From an uncultured Clostridia bacterium (GTDB lineage Bacteria > Bacillota > Clostridia > Oscillospirales > Acutalibacteraceae): a stretch of DNA of 14,180 bases. The position numbers and the translations under genes are program-made. Of this stretch, positions 1-6,691 are shown piece by piece. Below the pieces are notes generated by a model. That model was not told the origin of the DNA, did no database searches, and worked only from the letters and a program-made list of their open reading frames with translations. The stretch is taken from contig CAMMKL010000028.1 in the NCBI GenBank assembly GCA_946497265.1, positions 1-14,180 of the forward strand, given 5' to 3'. How positions within the stretch are numbered: the first letter of the stretch is position 1; each line of letters begins with the position of its first letter.

Positions 1-163
1 CGGGGGGGGCCGATGCCCCAGCGGATCCACCTTCATTTTCTCCACCGATCCTGCCCAGCCCCCTCCAGGCAATGATAACAGATGTCTCATCGATCACCCC
101 GACCGTCCGATCGATCGCATCACGCATTTGGTGGATAACGCCTTGAAATAATCTGTTGGACAT
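1..163 (-). CDS. CdaR/PucR-like sugar-diacid regulator, N-terminal fragment (cut by window edge)
   Basis: An open frame of 54 codons runs from ATG (complement of 161-163) off the left edge. It begins MSNRLFQGVIHQMRDAIDR and continues with VGVIDETSVIIA. This resembles the start of the clostridial CdaR/PucR family: an N-terminal sensory segment reading 'GVID..G.VIAC', normally followed by a GGDEF-like region and a C-terminal helix-turn-helix. The family members are cytoplasmic transcription regulators, often of sugar-acid use. A GAGGGAAAG ribosome binding site lies 5-12 bases upstream, and a promoter is at 222-250. After 'VIIA' the expected 'CS.LGRIGE' reads 'WRGLGRIGG', and the sequence then becomes glycine-rich and ends in a run of eight G. 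I suspect sequencing or assembly errors near the contig end, so the last ~20 codons are unreliable. The family call is by recall of the N-terminus only. Confidence 0.6.
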   Translation of the reverse strand, partial: MSNRLFQGVIHQMRDAIDRTVGVIDETSVIIAWRGLGRIGGENEGGSAGASAPP

Positions 164-221
164 GGTACTTTCCCTCGCTTTTTATAAAAATCGTTCAGTC
201 GGCTCTATTGTACACAGTTCT

Positions 222-250
222 ATTTTACATAAATAGTTACAATTTTGCAA
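222..250 (-). promoter_or_regulatory. Predicted sigma-A promoter of the CdaR-like gene
   Basis: On the minus strand, TTGCAA (245-250) and TAAAAT (222-227) are separated by exactly 17 bases. Transcription would start near 215, giving a leader of about 50 bases. The promoter lies after the terminator of the upstream ATPase gene, so the regulator is probably an independent unit. Confidence 0.55.
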
Positions 251-376
251 CCTTTCCCGCAAATAAAAATGAAATTTACAGAAATAAGGCATGGTATTTT
301 ACAAAAAATTCATACTTTTTACATAAATTGGTGAAACTTTGTTCTCTTTATTGTTGCATGTAAGAGAGGGGGAATG

Positions 377-408
377 AAAAACAGGGCCGCCTATCAGGAC
401 GGCCCTGT
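377..408 (-). terminator. Rho-independent terminator of the MsmX-type ATPase gene
   Basis: A perfect 9-bp stem (381-389 with 400-408, ACAGGGCCG/CGGCCCTGT) has a 10-base loop and is followed on the minus strand by T5 (377-381). It begins 17 bases past the stop codon. The plus-strand flank also starts with four A/T bases but has no T-run, so the minus direction is favoured. Confidence 0.9.
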
Positions 409-424
409 AAAAATCGCACTTAAT

Positions 425-1537
425 TTAGTTGAGGATAGCCTTTTCGGTTTCCTTATCGAATAGATGCATTTTGTTCATATCAAAGGCAACCTTGATCTTG
501 TCATTGGGCTTCGCCTTAGAGGTCGGCTCAACACGGGCGGTTACCGCATTGCCTTCAAAGTTCAGGTACAGATAAATCTCCGCGCCCATCAATTCGGTTA
601 CTTCTACCGTTGCGTCAACCTGAGAATCCGGGTTCGCATCAAGCACTTCAGGCTCGTCATGCACATCTTCCGGACGGATACCGAAGGAAACTTCCTTGCC
701 GATGTAATCCTTCAGCACATCGCCTACGTTCTTGGCGGCCGGAATCTTTACGTCGTACTTTGCAATGTTCAAATAATAATCGGAACCCTTCTTCACAACG
801 GTTGCGTTGATAAAGTTCATTTGCGGGGAACCCATGAAGCCGGCTACGAACTCATTGCAGGGATAATCATACAGATTTTGGGGAGTATCTACCTGCTGGA
901 TGAAACCATCTTTCATAACAACGATGCGGTCGCCCATTGTCATAGCTTCCGTCTGGTCATGGGTAACGTAAATAAAGGTGGTACCCAATCTCTTATGCAG
1001 TTTGGAGATTTCCGTTCTCATCTGCGCGCGGAGCTTCGCATCCAAGTTGGACAGCGGCTCGTCAAGTAGGAAGACCTTCGGGTCACGGACAATAGCGCGC
1101 CCCAGGGCAACACGCTGTCTCTGGCCACCGGAGAGGGCCTTCGGTTTGCGGTCGAGCAGATGGGAAATATCAAGAATTCTTGCGGCTTCTTCCACGCGGC
1201 GCTTGATTTCATCCTTCGGGGTTTTGCGCAGCTTCAGACCGAACGCCATGTTGTCAAACACGGTCATGTGAGGATACAGAGCGTAGTTCTGGAACACCAT
1301 CGCAATGTCGCGGTCTTTCGGAGCAACATCATTAGCCAGTACATCACCTATGTACAGTTCGCCTTCGCTGATTTCTTCCAGACCGGCAATCATACGAAGG
1401 GTGGTGGATTTACCGCAGCCGGAAGGACCAACCAGAATGATAAATTCCTTGTCGGCGATATCCAGATTGAAGTCGGTAACCGCTGTTACGCCGCCGGAAT
1501 AAATCTTATAAACGCCTTTTAATGTTACTTGAGCCAT
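425..1537 (-). CDS. msmX: MsmX/UgpC-type ABC transporter ATPase for carbohydrate import
   Basis: This 370-residue protein is the typical length of the MalK/UgpC/MsmX ATPases, which hydrolyse ATP on the inner face of the membrane to drive sugar importers. Visible motifs: Walker A GPSGCGKS (37-44), Q-loop Gln83, signature LSGGQ (135-139), Walker B VFLLDE (155-160), D-loop SNLD (163-166) and switch His193. The C-terminal ~130 residues form the regulatory OB-fold (MOP-like) region with 'FGIRPEDV'. The start is ATG at 1537, eight bases from a perfect AGGAGG (1544-1549). No permease or solute-binding gene is adjacent. An isolated ATPase of this type often serves several importers, as MsmX does in Bacillus subtilis. 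The symbol could equally be ugpC, and the sequence does not settle the substrate. An inverted repeat lies in the leader at 1558-1572. Confidence 0.93.
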   Translation of the reverse strand: MAQVTLKGVYKIYSGGVTAVTDFNLDIADKEFIILVGPSGCGKSTTLRMIAGLEEISEGELYIGDVLANDVAPKDRDIAMVFQNYALYPHMTVFDNMAFGLKLRKTPKDEIKRRVEEAARILDISHLLDRKPKALSGGQRQRVALGRAIVRDPKVFLLDEPLSNLDAKLRAQMRTEISKLHKRLGTTFIYVTHDQTEAMTMGDRIVVMKDGFIQQVDTPQNLYDYPCNEFVAGFMGSPQMNFINATVVKKGSDYYLNIAKYDVKIPAAKNVGDVLKDYIGKEVSFGIRPEDVHDEPEVLDANPDSQVDATVEVTELMGAEIYLYLNFEGNAVTARVEPTSKAKPNDKIKVAFDMNKMHLFDKETEKAILN

Positions 1538-1557
1538 AATTAACCTCCTGCATTGTT

Positions 1558-1572
1558 AGTGCTTATAGCACT
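1558..1572. promoter_or_regulatory. Operator-like inverted repeat in the msmX leader
   Basis: AGTGCT-TAT-AGCACT is a perfect 6+3+6 inverted repeat lying between the predicted -10 (1598-1603) and the ribosome binding site (1544-1549). It is too short and too AU-poor in its flank to be a terminator. It may be a repressor site just downstream of the transcription start. The regulator is unknown and the site is not a recognisable cre box. Confidence 0.4.
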
Positions 1573-1597
1573 TAAACTGCTTTTTCTTACGTTATTA

Positions 1598-1606
1598 ATG
1601 ATATCA
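1598..1606 (-). promoter_or_regulatory. Possible extended -10 promoter of msmX
   Basis: The minus strand reads TGATATCAT, an extended -10 (TGn + TATCAT). Only a poor -35 (CTGTTA) sits 18 bases upstream. No convincing terminator follows rsuA upstream, so read-through from rsuA into msmX is also possible. Confidence 0.35.
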
Positions 1607-1698
1607 GATTTTGGTTTTAAATAACAGTCGTGTTTTGCCTAAAGATTAATTGGATACTTTATGAAAAGTTTACAGAACCCAAAATTGACCGGTTTTTT

Positions 1699-2427
1699 TC
1701 AGGGATTTTGCTTAAAGAACACTGCACGCCGCTCTTCCTCGCTCATTTCCCGGCATTCTCCAGGTTTTAATTTCTCATCAAGAACCAATCCGCCAATTTT
1801 TACTCGTTTTAATTGTAAGACCTTACAGCCCACTGCCAAAAACATTTTTTTAATCTGGTGGAATTTCCCTTCGCAGATACGCACCTGTACCTTTGGGGTT
1901 TCCCCCGCGCAAAGCACGGTAAGCTCGGCCGGAAGGCAGGAGGTACCATCCTGAAAACGGATACCTTCCCGGAATAGCGCTATTTCCCGCTCACCTATGG
2001 GCGCGCTCACCTGCGCTTCATACAGCTTGTACACCGCACTTTTGGGGGATAGCATCCGATGGGCAAAATCCCCGTCGTCGGTAATGATCAAAAGGCCTTC
2101 GGTGTCCCGATCCAAACGGCCGGCAGGGAACAGCCCCCGCCGGAACAGGCTTTCGGGCACCAAATCAATTACCGTGCGCATCCTCGTGTCGTTGCTGGCG
2201 GACACAACCCCGCCGGGCTTGTTCATCATTAAATAAACATGCCGTTTAAAATGAAGCAGCTCCCCTCCGATTTCAATCTTATCCGTTTCCGGATCGGCTT
2301 TTAATTCCGGCTTTTTTGCAACCTCCCCGTTTAACCGTACCCGGCCTCTTTTTATCAGGGCACGTACCTCGCTGCGGCTCCCCACCGACTGCGAGGCCAG
2401 TATTTTATCCAGCCGTTGCATTGGCAT
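1699..2427 (-). CDS. rsuA: RsuA-family rRNA pseudouridine synthase
   Basis: A 242-residue enzyme that isomerises a specific uridine in ribosomal RNA to pseudouridine. Residues ~4-55 form an S4 RNA-binding domain (RLDKILASQSVGSRSEVRAL; RVRLNG). The catalytic domain follows, with MNKPGGVVSA near 68-78 and the family signature GRLDRDTEGLL at 103-113, whose first Asp (D106) is the expected catalytic nucleophile. The C-terminal 'CEGKFHQIKKMF' motif is also present. The start is set at ATG 2427, seven bases from GGAGG. A possible start at 2463 lies only about five bases from the predicted transcription start, so it is rejected. The length and S4 domain fit the RsuA/RluB/E/F group. I cannot tell 16S from 23S specificity, so the symbol is a family label. 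Confidence 0.9.
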   Translation of the reverse strand: MPMQRLDKILASQSVGSRSEVRALIKRGRVRLNGEVAKKPELKADPETDKIEIGGELLHFKRHVYLMMNKPGGVVSASNDTRMRTVIDLVPESLFRRGLFPAGRLDRDTEGLLIITDDGDFAHRMLSPKSAVYKLYEAQVSAPIGEREIALFREGIRFQDGTSCLPAELTVLCAGETPKVQVRICEGKFHQIKKMFLAVGCKVLQLKRVKIGGLVLDEKLKPGECREMSEEERRAVFFKQNP

Positions 2428-2474
2428 AAGGAATCCTCCCCTTTCGTGGTTGGGGCATACCACTTTTCATTTTT

Positions 2475-2503
2475 ATGATACGTATTTTTTTACCGTCTGT
2501 CAA
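2475..2503 (-). promoter_or_regulatory. Strong sigma-A promoter of the pseudouridine synthase gene
   Basis: On the minus strand, consensus TTGACA (2498-2503) and TATCAT (2475-2480) are separated by 17 bases. Transcription would start near 2468, leaving a ~40-base leader before ATG 2427. This is the best-matching -35 box in the window. Confidence 0.75.
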
Positions 2504-2791
2504 TCGGTATACGGGTTGCTTTTTCTTATTTAAAAATACCGTTCCATTGTTTTTAACCTTGTTTTTCAGTACTTTTTACCATTTGCACTCCCTCGTTTCT
2601 ACGCGGGATGCTACGCACCAAGAGCAGGCCGCTAATATACACCCTCAAGAGTGAAGGTTGCATACATTGCCGGGAGTTACTTTTATGTTATGCCTGCTGC
2701 TCACCGCCCGAACAAAGGCTTCCGCCTGATAAGCGGTTACCCTTAACCCTACGCTTAGAAAATCATATATTTTGTACGCAAGTCTTTTCAA
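2504..2791. other. Intergenic stretch without a supported gene
   Basis: Between the rsuA promoter and the DUF4830-type gene's terminator I see no gene. The plus-strand open frame that starts at 2608 runs antisense through the downstream gene and has no ribosome binding site. On the minus strand a 9-codon frame (MVKSTEKQG) follows a GAGGGAG near 2575, but it is too short to support. No tRNA or repeat family is recognisable. Confidence 0.6.
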
Positions 2792-2795
2792 AAGG

Positions 2796-2826
2796 AAAAG
2801 GCCGGCGAATCTTTATACCACCGGCC
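2796..2826 (-). terminator. Terminator of the DUF4830-type gene
   Basis: GGCCGG (2821-2826 on the minus strand) pairs with CCGGCC (2800-2805) across a 15-base loop, followed on the minus strand by TTTTCCTTTT. The hairpin begins eight bases after the stop codon. The stem is short but GC-rich. Confidence 0.7.
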
Positions 2827-2833
2827 GCTGCTT

Positions 2834-3481
2834 TTAATCCACAGGGGCTTCCGGCATTTCAGGGTCCGGAGCCAGGGTTTCGCGCTCCGTCGAACTTTCC
2901 ACTGCTACCGAAGAGGTCTCCTCCGGTACGCTTTGCACCTCAGAACTTGAAGGTAACCCGCTGGATTCCGTTGCCGGCTGGGAGGAAGGCTGCTCCAACA
3001 TCCCCTTTTCATAGACAAAGCCATGCAGGAAACCATCCATCTGCACTGAACAAATATCTCCGCCAATTACACGGTCGTTTAATATAAGTAGGTTAGCGCG
3101 TACCGTCTTTTCCGCTCCGGGATAATTTGTAATCTCATAAGTCCAGCGTTTGCAGGTCTTGCCGGCGTATTTGCTCAGATCCAAGCCCTGTGCGATCTGG
3201 ATGTTGTTGTACTCCCGGTAAGTATCGTTAAAATCCACCGGTATCATTACTTCTGTGATTTCCACAGGCTCCGGCGACGTTTCCCAACCGAATTGGGCGA
3301 GGAAATCAATGCGGGAGGCGTTGTCGGTCACCACTAGGTTATATTCCCCTATCGCACAGGTGGCTGTCGTATCGTCGCCGCCCTTGTTCAATACAAGGAA
3401 ACAGCCTGCCACTAAAATGACGACAATCGCCACTGCGGCCCATATTTTTTTCTTGGATGCTTTCAGCGATACTATAAACAC
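2834..3481 (-). CDS. DUF4830-like membrane-anchored protein of unknown function
   Basis: A 215-residue protein starting at GTG (complement of 3479-3481). I chose this start because AAGGGGG (3490-3496) lies eight bases upstream. An in-frame TTG at 3499 would use up that site and has no site of its own. Residues 13-31 form one hydrophobic segment. It ends in VAGC-FLVL, so it is either a lipobox (Cys27) or a plain N-terminal anchor, and the hydrophobic residues after the Cys favour the latter. Residues ~45-160 match what I remember of the DUF4830 pattern: 'RIDFLAQFGWE', 'EVMIPVDFNDTYREYN', 'DLSKYAGK', 'TYEITNYPG', 'VRANLLILNDRVIGGDICS', 'DGFLHGF'. Residues 165-215 are a Ser/Glu/Pro-rich acidic tail. 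The body is probably extracytoplasmic. The function is not known for the family. It probably shares a transcript with the small ribbon-helix-helix gene 109 bases upstream. Confidence 0.75.
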   Translation of the reverse strand: MFIVSLKASKKKIWAAVAIVVILVAGCFLVLNKGGDDTTATCAIGEYNLVVTDNASRIDFLAQFGWETSPEPVEITEVMIPVDFNDTYREYNNIQIAQGLDLSKYAGKTCKRWTYEITNYPGAEKTVRANLLILNDRVIGGDICSVQMDGFLHGFVYEKGMLEQPSSQPATESSGLPSSSEVQSVPEETSSVAVESSTERETLAPDPEMPEAPVD

Positions 3482-3590
3482 AGCCCATTCCCCCTTCAAG
3501 ATACTTTATTTATATGAAGGGGAACCAGATGTTATGCCTGCCCGTCGGTCAATTCCCAAGCAATGCGGATTTTGAAAGGACTCCACTAAA

Positions 3591-3794
3591 TTATTCCTTA
3601 TTTTCGCCTTCTTTGTGGTCAAGGGCATATTTGCAGCATTTCAGCACGACAAGATTAAACGAAACACCGGCTTCTTTTGCCGTCTTCCACAATTCTTCAT
3701 ACAGCTTTTCCGTAAAGCGGATTGTCCTAGTAATGCGGGCATTTTTAAATTCGTTCGAAACCTGAAAGATAATGATCAACCTCCTGGTACACAC
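3591..3794 (-). CDS. Small ribbon-helix-helix (Arc/CopG-like) protein
   Basis: At most 67 residues. The core 'ARITRTIRFTEKLYEELWKTAKEAGVSFNLVVLKCCKYALDH' has the ribbon-helix-helix layout: a short beta strand (TRTIRF), an amphipathic helix, a G-V-S-x-N turn, and a second helix. It is probably a dimeric DNA-binding protein. The start is unclear. GTG at 3794 is the first possible codon after an in-frame stop but has only a weak site (GGAG 12 bases away). A perfect AGGAGG (3780-3785) lies inside this frame, followed directly by TTG ATC ATT ATC. Initiation at TTG 3779 has no spacing, and ATT 3773 is well placed but a rare start codon. The long leader (3786-3967) precedes it. No terminator separates it from the DUF4830-type gene. 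Confidence 0.65.
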   Translation of the reverse strand: MCTRRLIIIFQVSNEFKNARITRTIRFTEKLYEELWKTAKEAGVSFNLVVLKCCKYALDHKEGENKE

Positions 3795-3967
3795 GGCCTT
3801 TTCTCACTCCACATGTGCGGCGGACCAATTCCCACCGAATGTAAACCTGAAAGCCTTACGCAATGAAAATTTAGGGAATCTTCCCGCAGGCCCGCCCTTC
3901 GAGGAGTCCCCGGCATACTGGTTTAGAGAAGGCCCGCAGTGCGCCTAAGGTTTATATGAAATCGACA
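3786..3967 (-). ncRNA. Candidate structured RNA leader upstream of the ribbon-helix-helix gene
   Basis: From a predicted start near 3967 the minus-strand transcript runs ~180 bases before AGGAGG. It can form a long nested arm: TAAACC with GGTTTA, then TTA and CGCA with TGCG and TAA, then GCGGGC with GCCTGC, then CTTC with GAAG, closing a ~27-base loop. A second hairpin is CGGTGG with CCGCCG. A third weaker pairing (CGCACA with TGTGTG, including a G-U) ends next to the ribosome binding site. There is no U-tailed terminator before the gene, which favours a cis-acting leader over a free small RNA. It matches no riboswitch class I can recognise. The pairings were read by eye and have no covariation support. 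Confidence 0.4.
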
Positions 3968-3973
3968 ACTCAT

Positions 3974-4001
3974 ATTATACCATGAATTTAAAATATTCAA
4001 A
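3974..4001 (-). promoter_or_regulatory. Extended -10 promoter of the structured leader
   Basis: The minus strand shows a perfect TATAAT (3974-3979) preceded by TGG, an ideal extended -10. TTTGAA (3996-4001, 16-base spacer) is a moderate -35. Transcription would start near 3967, at the base of the structured region. Confidence 0.7.
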
Positions 4002-4024
4002 AGCAATTTTATGAAATCGGAATA

Positions 4025-4063
4025 AACAATAAGGCCAAAGATAAGAAAACCTTATCTTCGGCC
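4025..4063 (-). terminator. Terminator of the barrel-enzyme gene
   Basis: The minus strand forms GGCC-G-AAGATAAG / CTTATCTT-T-GGCC (arms 4051-4063 and 4033-4045), a continuous 13-bp stem including one G-U pair. A 5-base loop and a T-rich tail (TTATTGTTTATT) complete it. On the plus strand the same position is a C-A mismatch, so the structure is built for minus-strand RNA. It lies about 20 bases past the stop codon. Confidence 0.85.
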
Positions 4064-4084
4064 CCATTACACATCAATCGGCTC

Positions 4085-6505
4085 TTAAATAAATAAAACG
4101 TTTTCTTGCTCTGCCACAAACGTAAACTCCGCACCATTTTGGGAAAGCAGCTTTGCGCCCTCCGTCTTCGGGGGTTGCTCTGTCCCCAGAAGCAAGCGGA
4201 CCGTCCGGCCCTGTTTGCAAAGAACCTTTAACCCGCCTGCCGGTAGGCTGTCCACCAGCAAAGTGTCGAACTGCGGGGCGGATGAAACAAACACGCCGTC
4301 CTTGAATGCCCCGTTTACGCAGACCCCTTCTGCATCGACATAGCCGCTTACCTTATCCCATAGATCAGCCGCACGGCACAGGAAATAGTTGCCGCTCATC
4401 GAGTAGGTCTTTTGAACCATCTGCATACCGAGATAGGTAGTGGTGGGACGTAAATCCGGAAAATCTCCGTACTCAAAATAATCTTCGTGGCATATTACCT
4501 GACCGTGCGGGGTGCCGGGGATCATATCCGGGGTATAGCAGGTAGGCATGCCGCCCTTTTCATCAATGCGGCAAATGTTGGTCAAAAATCCCGCATAGGC
4601 CTCCTTTAACAGCCGGACGTCGGCAGTACACAAGGCCATCAGGGCTTTGGCTTCCGCCAACCAGATCGTCCAGCCGTGTCCCGCATTAATGGAGGGGCCC
4701 CAGTCCCGGCTTTCATACTGCGTTTCCCAAAAGCGGGTAGAGGAGCCAAACATCCGGCAATCCGTGCCGTAAAGCTCCAGCATGCTATGCGCATCCAGGA
4801 TCTTTTTCGCCATTTCCAAGTATTCCGGCTTTTGCGACAACCGGCGGTAGGCGAGCAACAGGGTCACCACCGAGCAGGTCATGGAGCCGTCTTCGGTACA
4901 CGGTTCCCCCTCGGTCGGAAAATCGAGGCCGCGTTTGCATACATAATCTGCCAGGCGTTCCGCCGCGTCATACAGTACGCGGGAAACCTCTTCTTCTTTG
5001 CCTTTCAGGGCATCCGCCGCACGCAGCAGGCCGTCCATCGGTACCATAACGGTGCAGTAATCCACCCGTTCCCCGCCTTCGTCGTTCTGGCAGACGATCA
5101 TACCGTTTTCATCCATGTGTTCCGCCACAAAGTGGCGGGCAAGGGCGGAAAGCTCGGGTAGGATTTCTTTATCCCCCGTGAGCCGATAATAATCGGAAAA
5201 TTGCTGCAGCAGACAGGCTTCGTGCTGAGGATAGTTGATTTCCCGGTACAGATGGTAGGGGCCGAATTTGCGCCCACGGAACTCCGCCGGTTTTTTATAC
5301 AAGGTATTGGGGTAAGGGTGGTCTTCATGGCCGCGATTGAGCGCCCAATGATACAGATATCGGCGCACCGATTCCAGAAGCTCCTGCTTTTCTCCAAAAA
5401 GCTGGCAGTTTTTAATCATGGCCCAGGCTCCATACCCTCCGAATTCCCCCGTCAGGCAGGAAAGCAGCTTGTCCGGGTCGCCAAACGGGGCGCCTTCGAA
5501 GGTTTCACCGCCGTTTGGGGAAAGGGTATCTTTCCAAATAACACGGGAGAAAGCGCCGCATTCGTGCTGAAAGTAGTCTTTGTAAAAATGGTTTACCTTA
5601 TCGTAAACGCTTTCCCATTCCTGCACGCAGAGCAGGCGGCTTATGTGCTCCCGTCCGGAGCGGGAAACGGTTTTTACCTCATAGACGCCCGGGGTCCTTA
5701 GGGGAACGCCGCCGTTTTGCAATGTACAGGCAAGCCCCTCGGGATCGGTCACGGTTACGCTATCCATCTTGCCCAGAATTTTAAGCGGGATATACGCTCC
5801 GCACGGCCCTCCTGAAAGTGGATAAGCGGCAATGGCCACCCCCAGCAGGGCGGCGATTTTGTCCAGACACGACTGGATACTATCCCCAAATGCAAAACGG
5901 ATACACAGGCTGTCCACCGTCTTTAAACGCGGCCGCCCGCCCGTAACCACGTCGTCTGCCTGGCTAAGCACCTGAAACCCCTGCATCCGGTGGCCCTCAT
6001 AGCTGTATTTAATTCTCCATGCGGCGAATCCGCCGTCAATGCCCAAAGCAAGGTATCGTTTGTCCGCGGTGGAAAAAACAAAATAAGCATAGTTGTAAGC
6101 AGGGTCGGTATAAATCACCGTAGGCATGCATTGCTGCCGCCAATTGCTGCCGGTCTTCTGGTCGAGCAGATTAAAATCAAGCTCCACACCCATTCTTGGA
6201 CCGCAGCCAGGGCGGGTTTTATAAATGAGGGTAAAACCCTCCTCTCCCAGTTCATAGCGCAAGGTTGTCGCGCCGGAAGCGGAAACAAATTCCGCGTCGT
6301 CTTCGCCCGCACGATTACGGGTTAGGGGCAATAGATTCTCCTGTTCTTGTGTGCCGTTTAGAAAAGGCGCGCCAAAGCTCCAGCCCTCGCCTTGCGCTAC
6401 CCAGTTCGCGCCGGGGTTCTGCGTGTCAAAAAAGCCCGTCACACGACCGGTCTTATCGTCCAGTTTAAGGGTATACCCCTTTCGTTTTATTTCCATTTCC
6501 GCCAT
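4085..6505 (-). CDS. Putative cytoplasmic carbohydrate-active enzyme, (alpha/alpha)6-barrel type, unclassified
   Basis: An 806-residue protein without signal peptide or membrane segment. I do not recognise the family. Residues 1-~230 look like beta-rich structure (KGYTLKLDDKTGRVTGFFD near 9-27; 'YAYFVFSTADKRYLALGIDGG' near 139-159). Residues ~300-720 look like a helical toroid typical of six-hairpin glycosidases or uronic-acid lyases, with repeated helix pairs and conserved-looking loops: EFGGYGAW (354-361), HEDHPYPN (393-400), NYPQHEA (424-430), DYCTVMVP (482-489), RDWGPSINAGHGW (600-612), CHEDYFEYGDFPD (672-684). The last ~80 residues look like a small beta domain. Candidate acids/histidines include D601, H610, H673, E674 and D675, but none can be assigned. 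The start is ATG 6505, ten bases from GGAGG (6516-6520). It probably follows the amidohydrolase gene in one transcript (gap ~190 bases, no terminator), and a 13-codon leader ORF abuts its start. Confidence 0.6.
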   Translation of the reverse strand: MAEMEIKRKGYTLKLDDKTGRVTGFFDTQNPGANWVAQGEGWSFGAPFLNGTQEQENLLPLTRNRAGEDDAEFVSASGATTLRYELGEEGFTLIYKTRPGCGPRMGVELDFNLLDQKTGSNWRQQCMPTVIYTDPAYNYAYFVFSTADKRYLALGIDGGFAAWRIKYSYEGHRMQGFQVLSQADDVVTGGRPRLKTVDSLCIRFAFGDSIQSCLDKIAALLGVAIAAYPLSGGPCGAYIPLKILGKMDSVTVTDPEGLACTLQNGGVPLRTPGVYEVKTVSRSGREHISRLLCVQEWESVYDKVNHFYKDYFQHECGAFSRVIWKDTLSPNGGETFEGAPFGDPDKLLSCLTGEFGGYGAWAMIKNCQLFGEKQELLESVRRYLYHWALNRGHEDHPYPNTLYKKPAEFRGRKFGPYHLYREINYPQHEACLLQQFSDYYRLTGDKEILPELSALARHFVAEHMDENGMIVCQNDEGGERVDYCTVMVPMDGLLRAADALKGKEEEVSRVLYDAAERLADYVCKRGLDFPTEGEPCTEDGSMTCSVVTLLLAYRRLSQKPEYLEMAKKILDAHSMLELYGTDCRMFGSSTRFWETQYESRDWGPSINAGHGWTIWLAEAKALMALCTADVRLLKEAYAGFLTNICRIDEKGGMPTCYTPDMIPGTPHGQVICHEDYFEYGDFPDLRPTTTYLGMQMVQKTYSMSGNYFLCRAADLWDKVSGYVDAEGVCVNGAFKDGVFVSSAPQFDTLLVDSLPAGGLKVLCKQGRTVRLLLGTEQPPKTEGAKLLSQNGAEFTFVAEQENVLFI

Positions 6506-6506
6506 T

Positions 6507-6548
6507 TTACAAAAACCTCCATCCCAATTTAACGGTAACTCCAATCAT
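6507..6548 (-). CDS. 13-codon leader ORF abutting the barrel-enzyme start
   Basis: ATG (6546-6548) sits five bases from AAGGAG (6554-6559), a better initiation site than that of the main gene. It encodes MIGVTVKLGWRFL and stops at TAA (6507-6509). One base separates that stop from the ATG of the 806-residue protein, and the main gene's GGAGG lies inside the leader ORF. This layout suggests translational coupling by stop and restart. The peptide has no obvious codon-run attenuation signal. It may simply be an initiation-enhancing cistron, or an accidental frame. Confidence 0.45.
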   Translation of the reverse strand: MIGVTVKLGWRFL

Positions 6549-6570
6549 AAAGTCTCCTTTGAAAAGCTTA

Positions 6571-6576
6571 CTTATA
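6571..6576 (-). promoter_or_regulatory. Weak -10-like element before the leader ORF
   Basis: The minus strand reads TATAAG at 6571-6576, but the nearest -35-like TTGTCA is 20 bases upstream. It could be an internal promoter for the barrel enzyme. Read-through from the amidohydrolase gene is at least as likely. Confidence 0.25.
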
Positions 6577-6691
6577 CAAACGAACGCGCCCTCTAGTGAC
6601 AATGAATCAATGACTCGCATCATGCCATGTTACTTTCGGTTGCCTATGTACTGCCATAACATCCTACTATTCGCCCACATTTTAAAACTAA

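Noticed and set aside
2428..2463. Upstream start at 2463 for the pseudouridine synthase
   Set aside because: It would lie about five bases from the predicted transcription start and would place the GGAGG site inside the coding sequence.
2608..3087. 159-codon plus-strand open frame
   Set aside because: It is antisense to the DUF4830-type gene, has no ribosome binding site, and has a low-complexity Pro/Arg-rich product.
2685..3541. 13-base direct repeat ATGTTATGCCTGC at 2685-2697 and 3529-3541 flanking the DUF4830-type gene
   Set aside because: One 13-base match is expected by chance in a window of this size, and the flanks do not match. There is no sign of insertion.
3791..3967. 6S RNA
   Set aside because: The rod-like fold and a GCGGGC/GCCTGC pair recall 6S RNA, but the arm is only ~115 bases, the central bubble is not convincing, and there is no terminator before the RHH ribosome binding site. 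I therefore call it only a structured leader.
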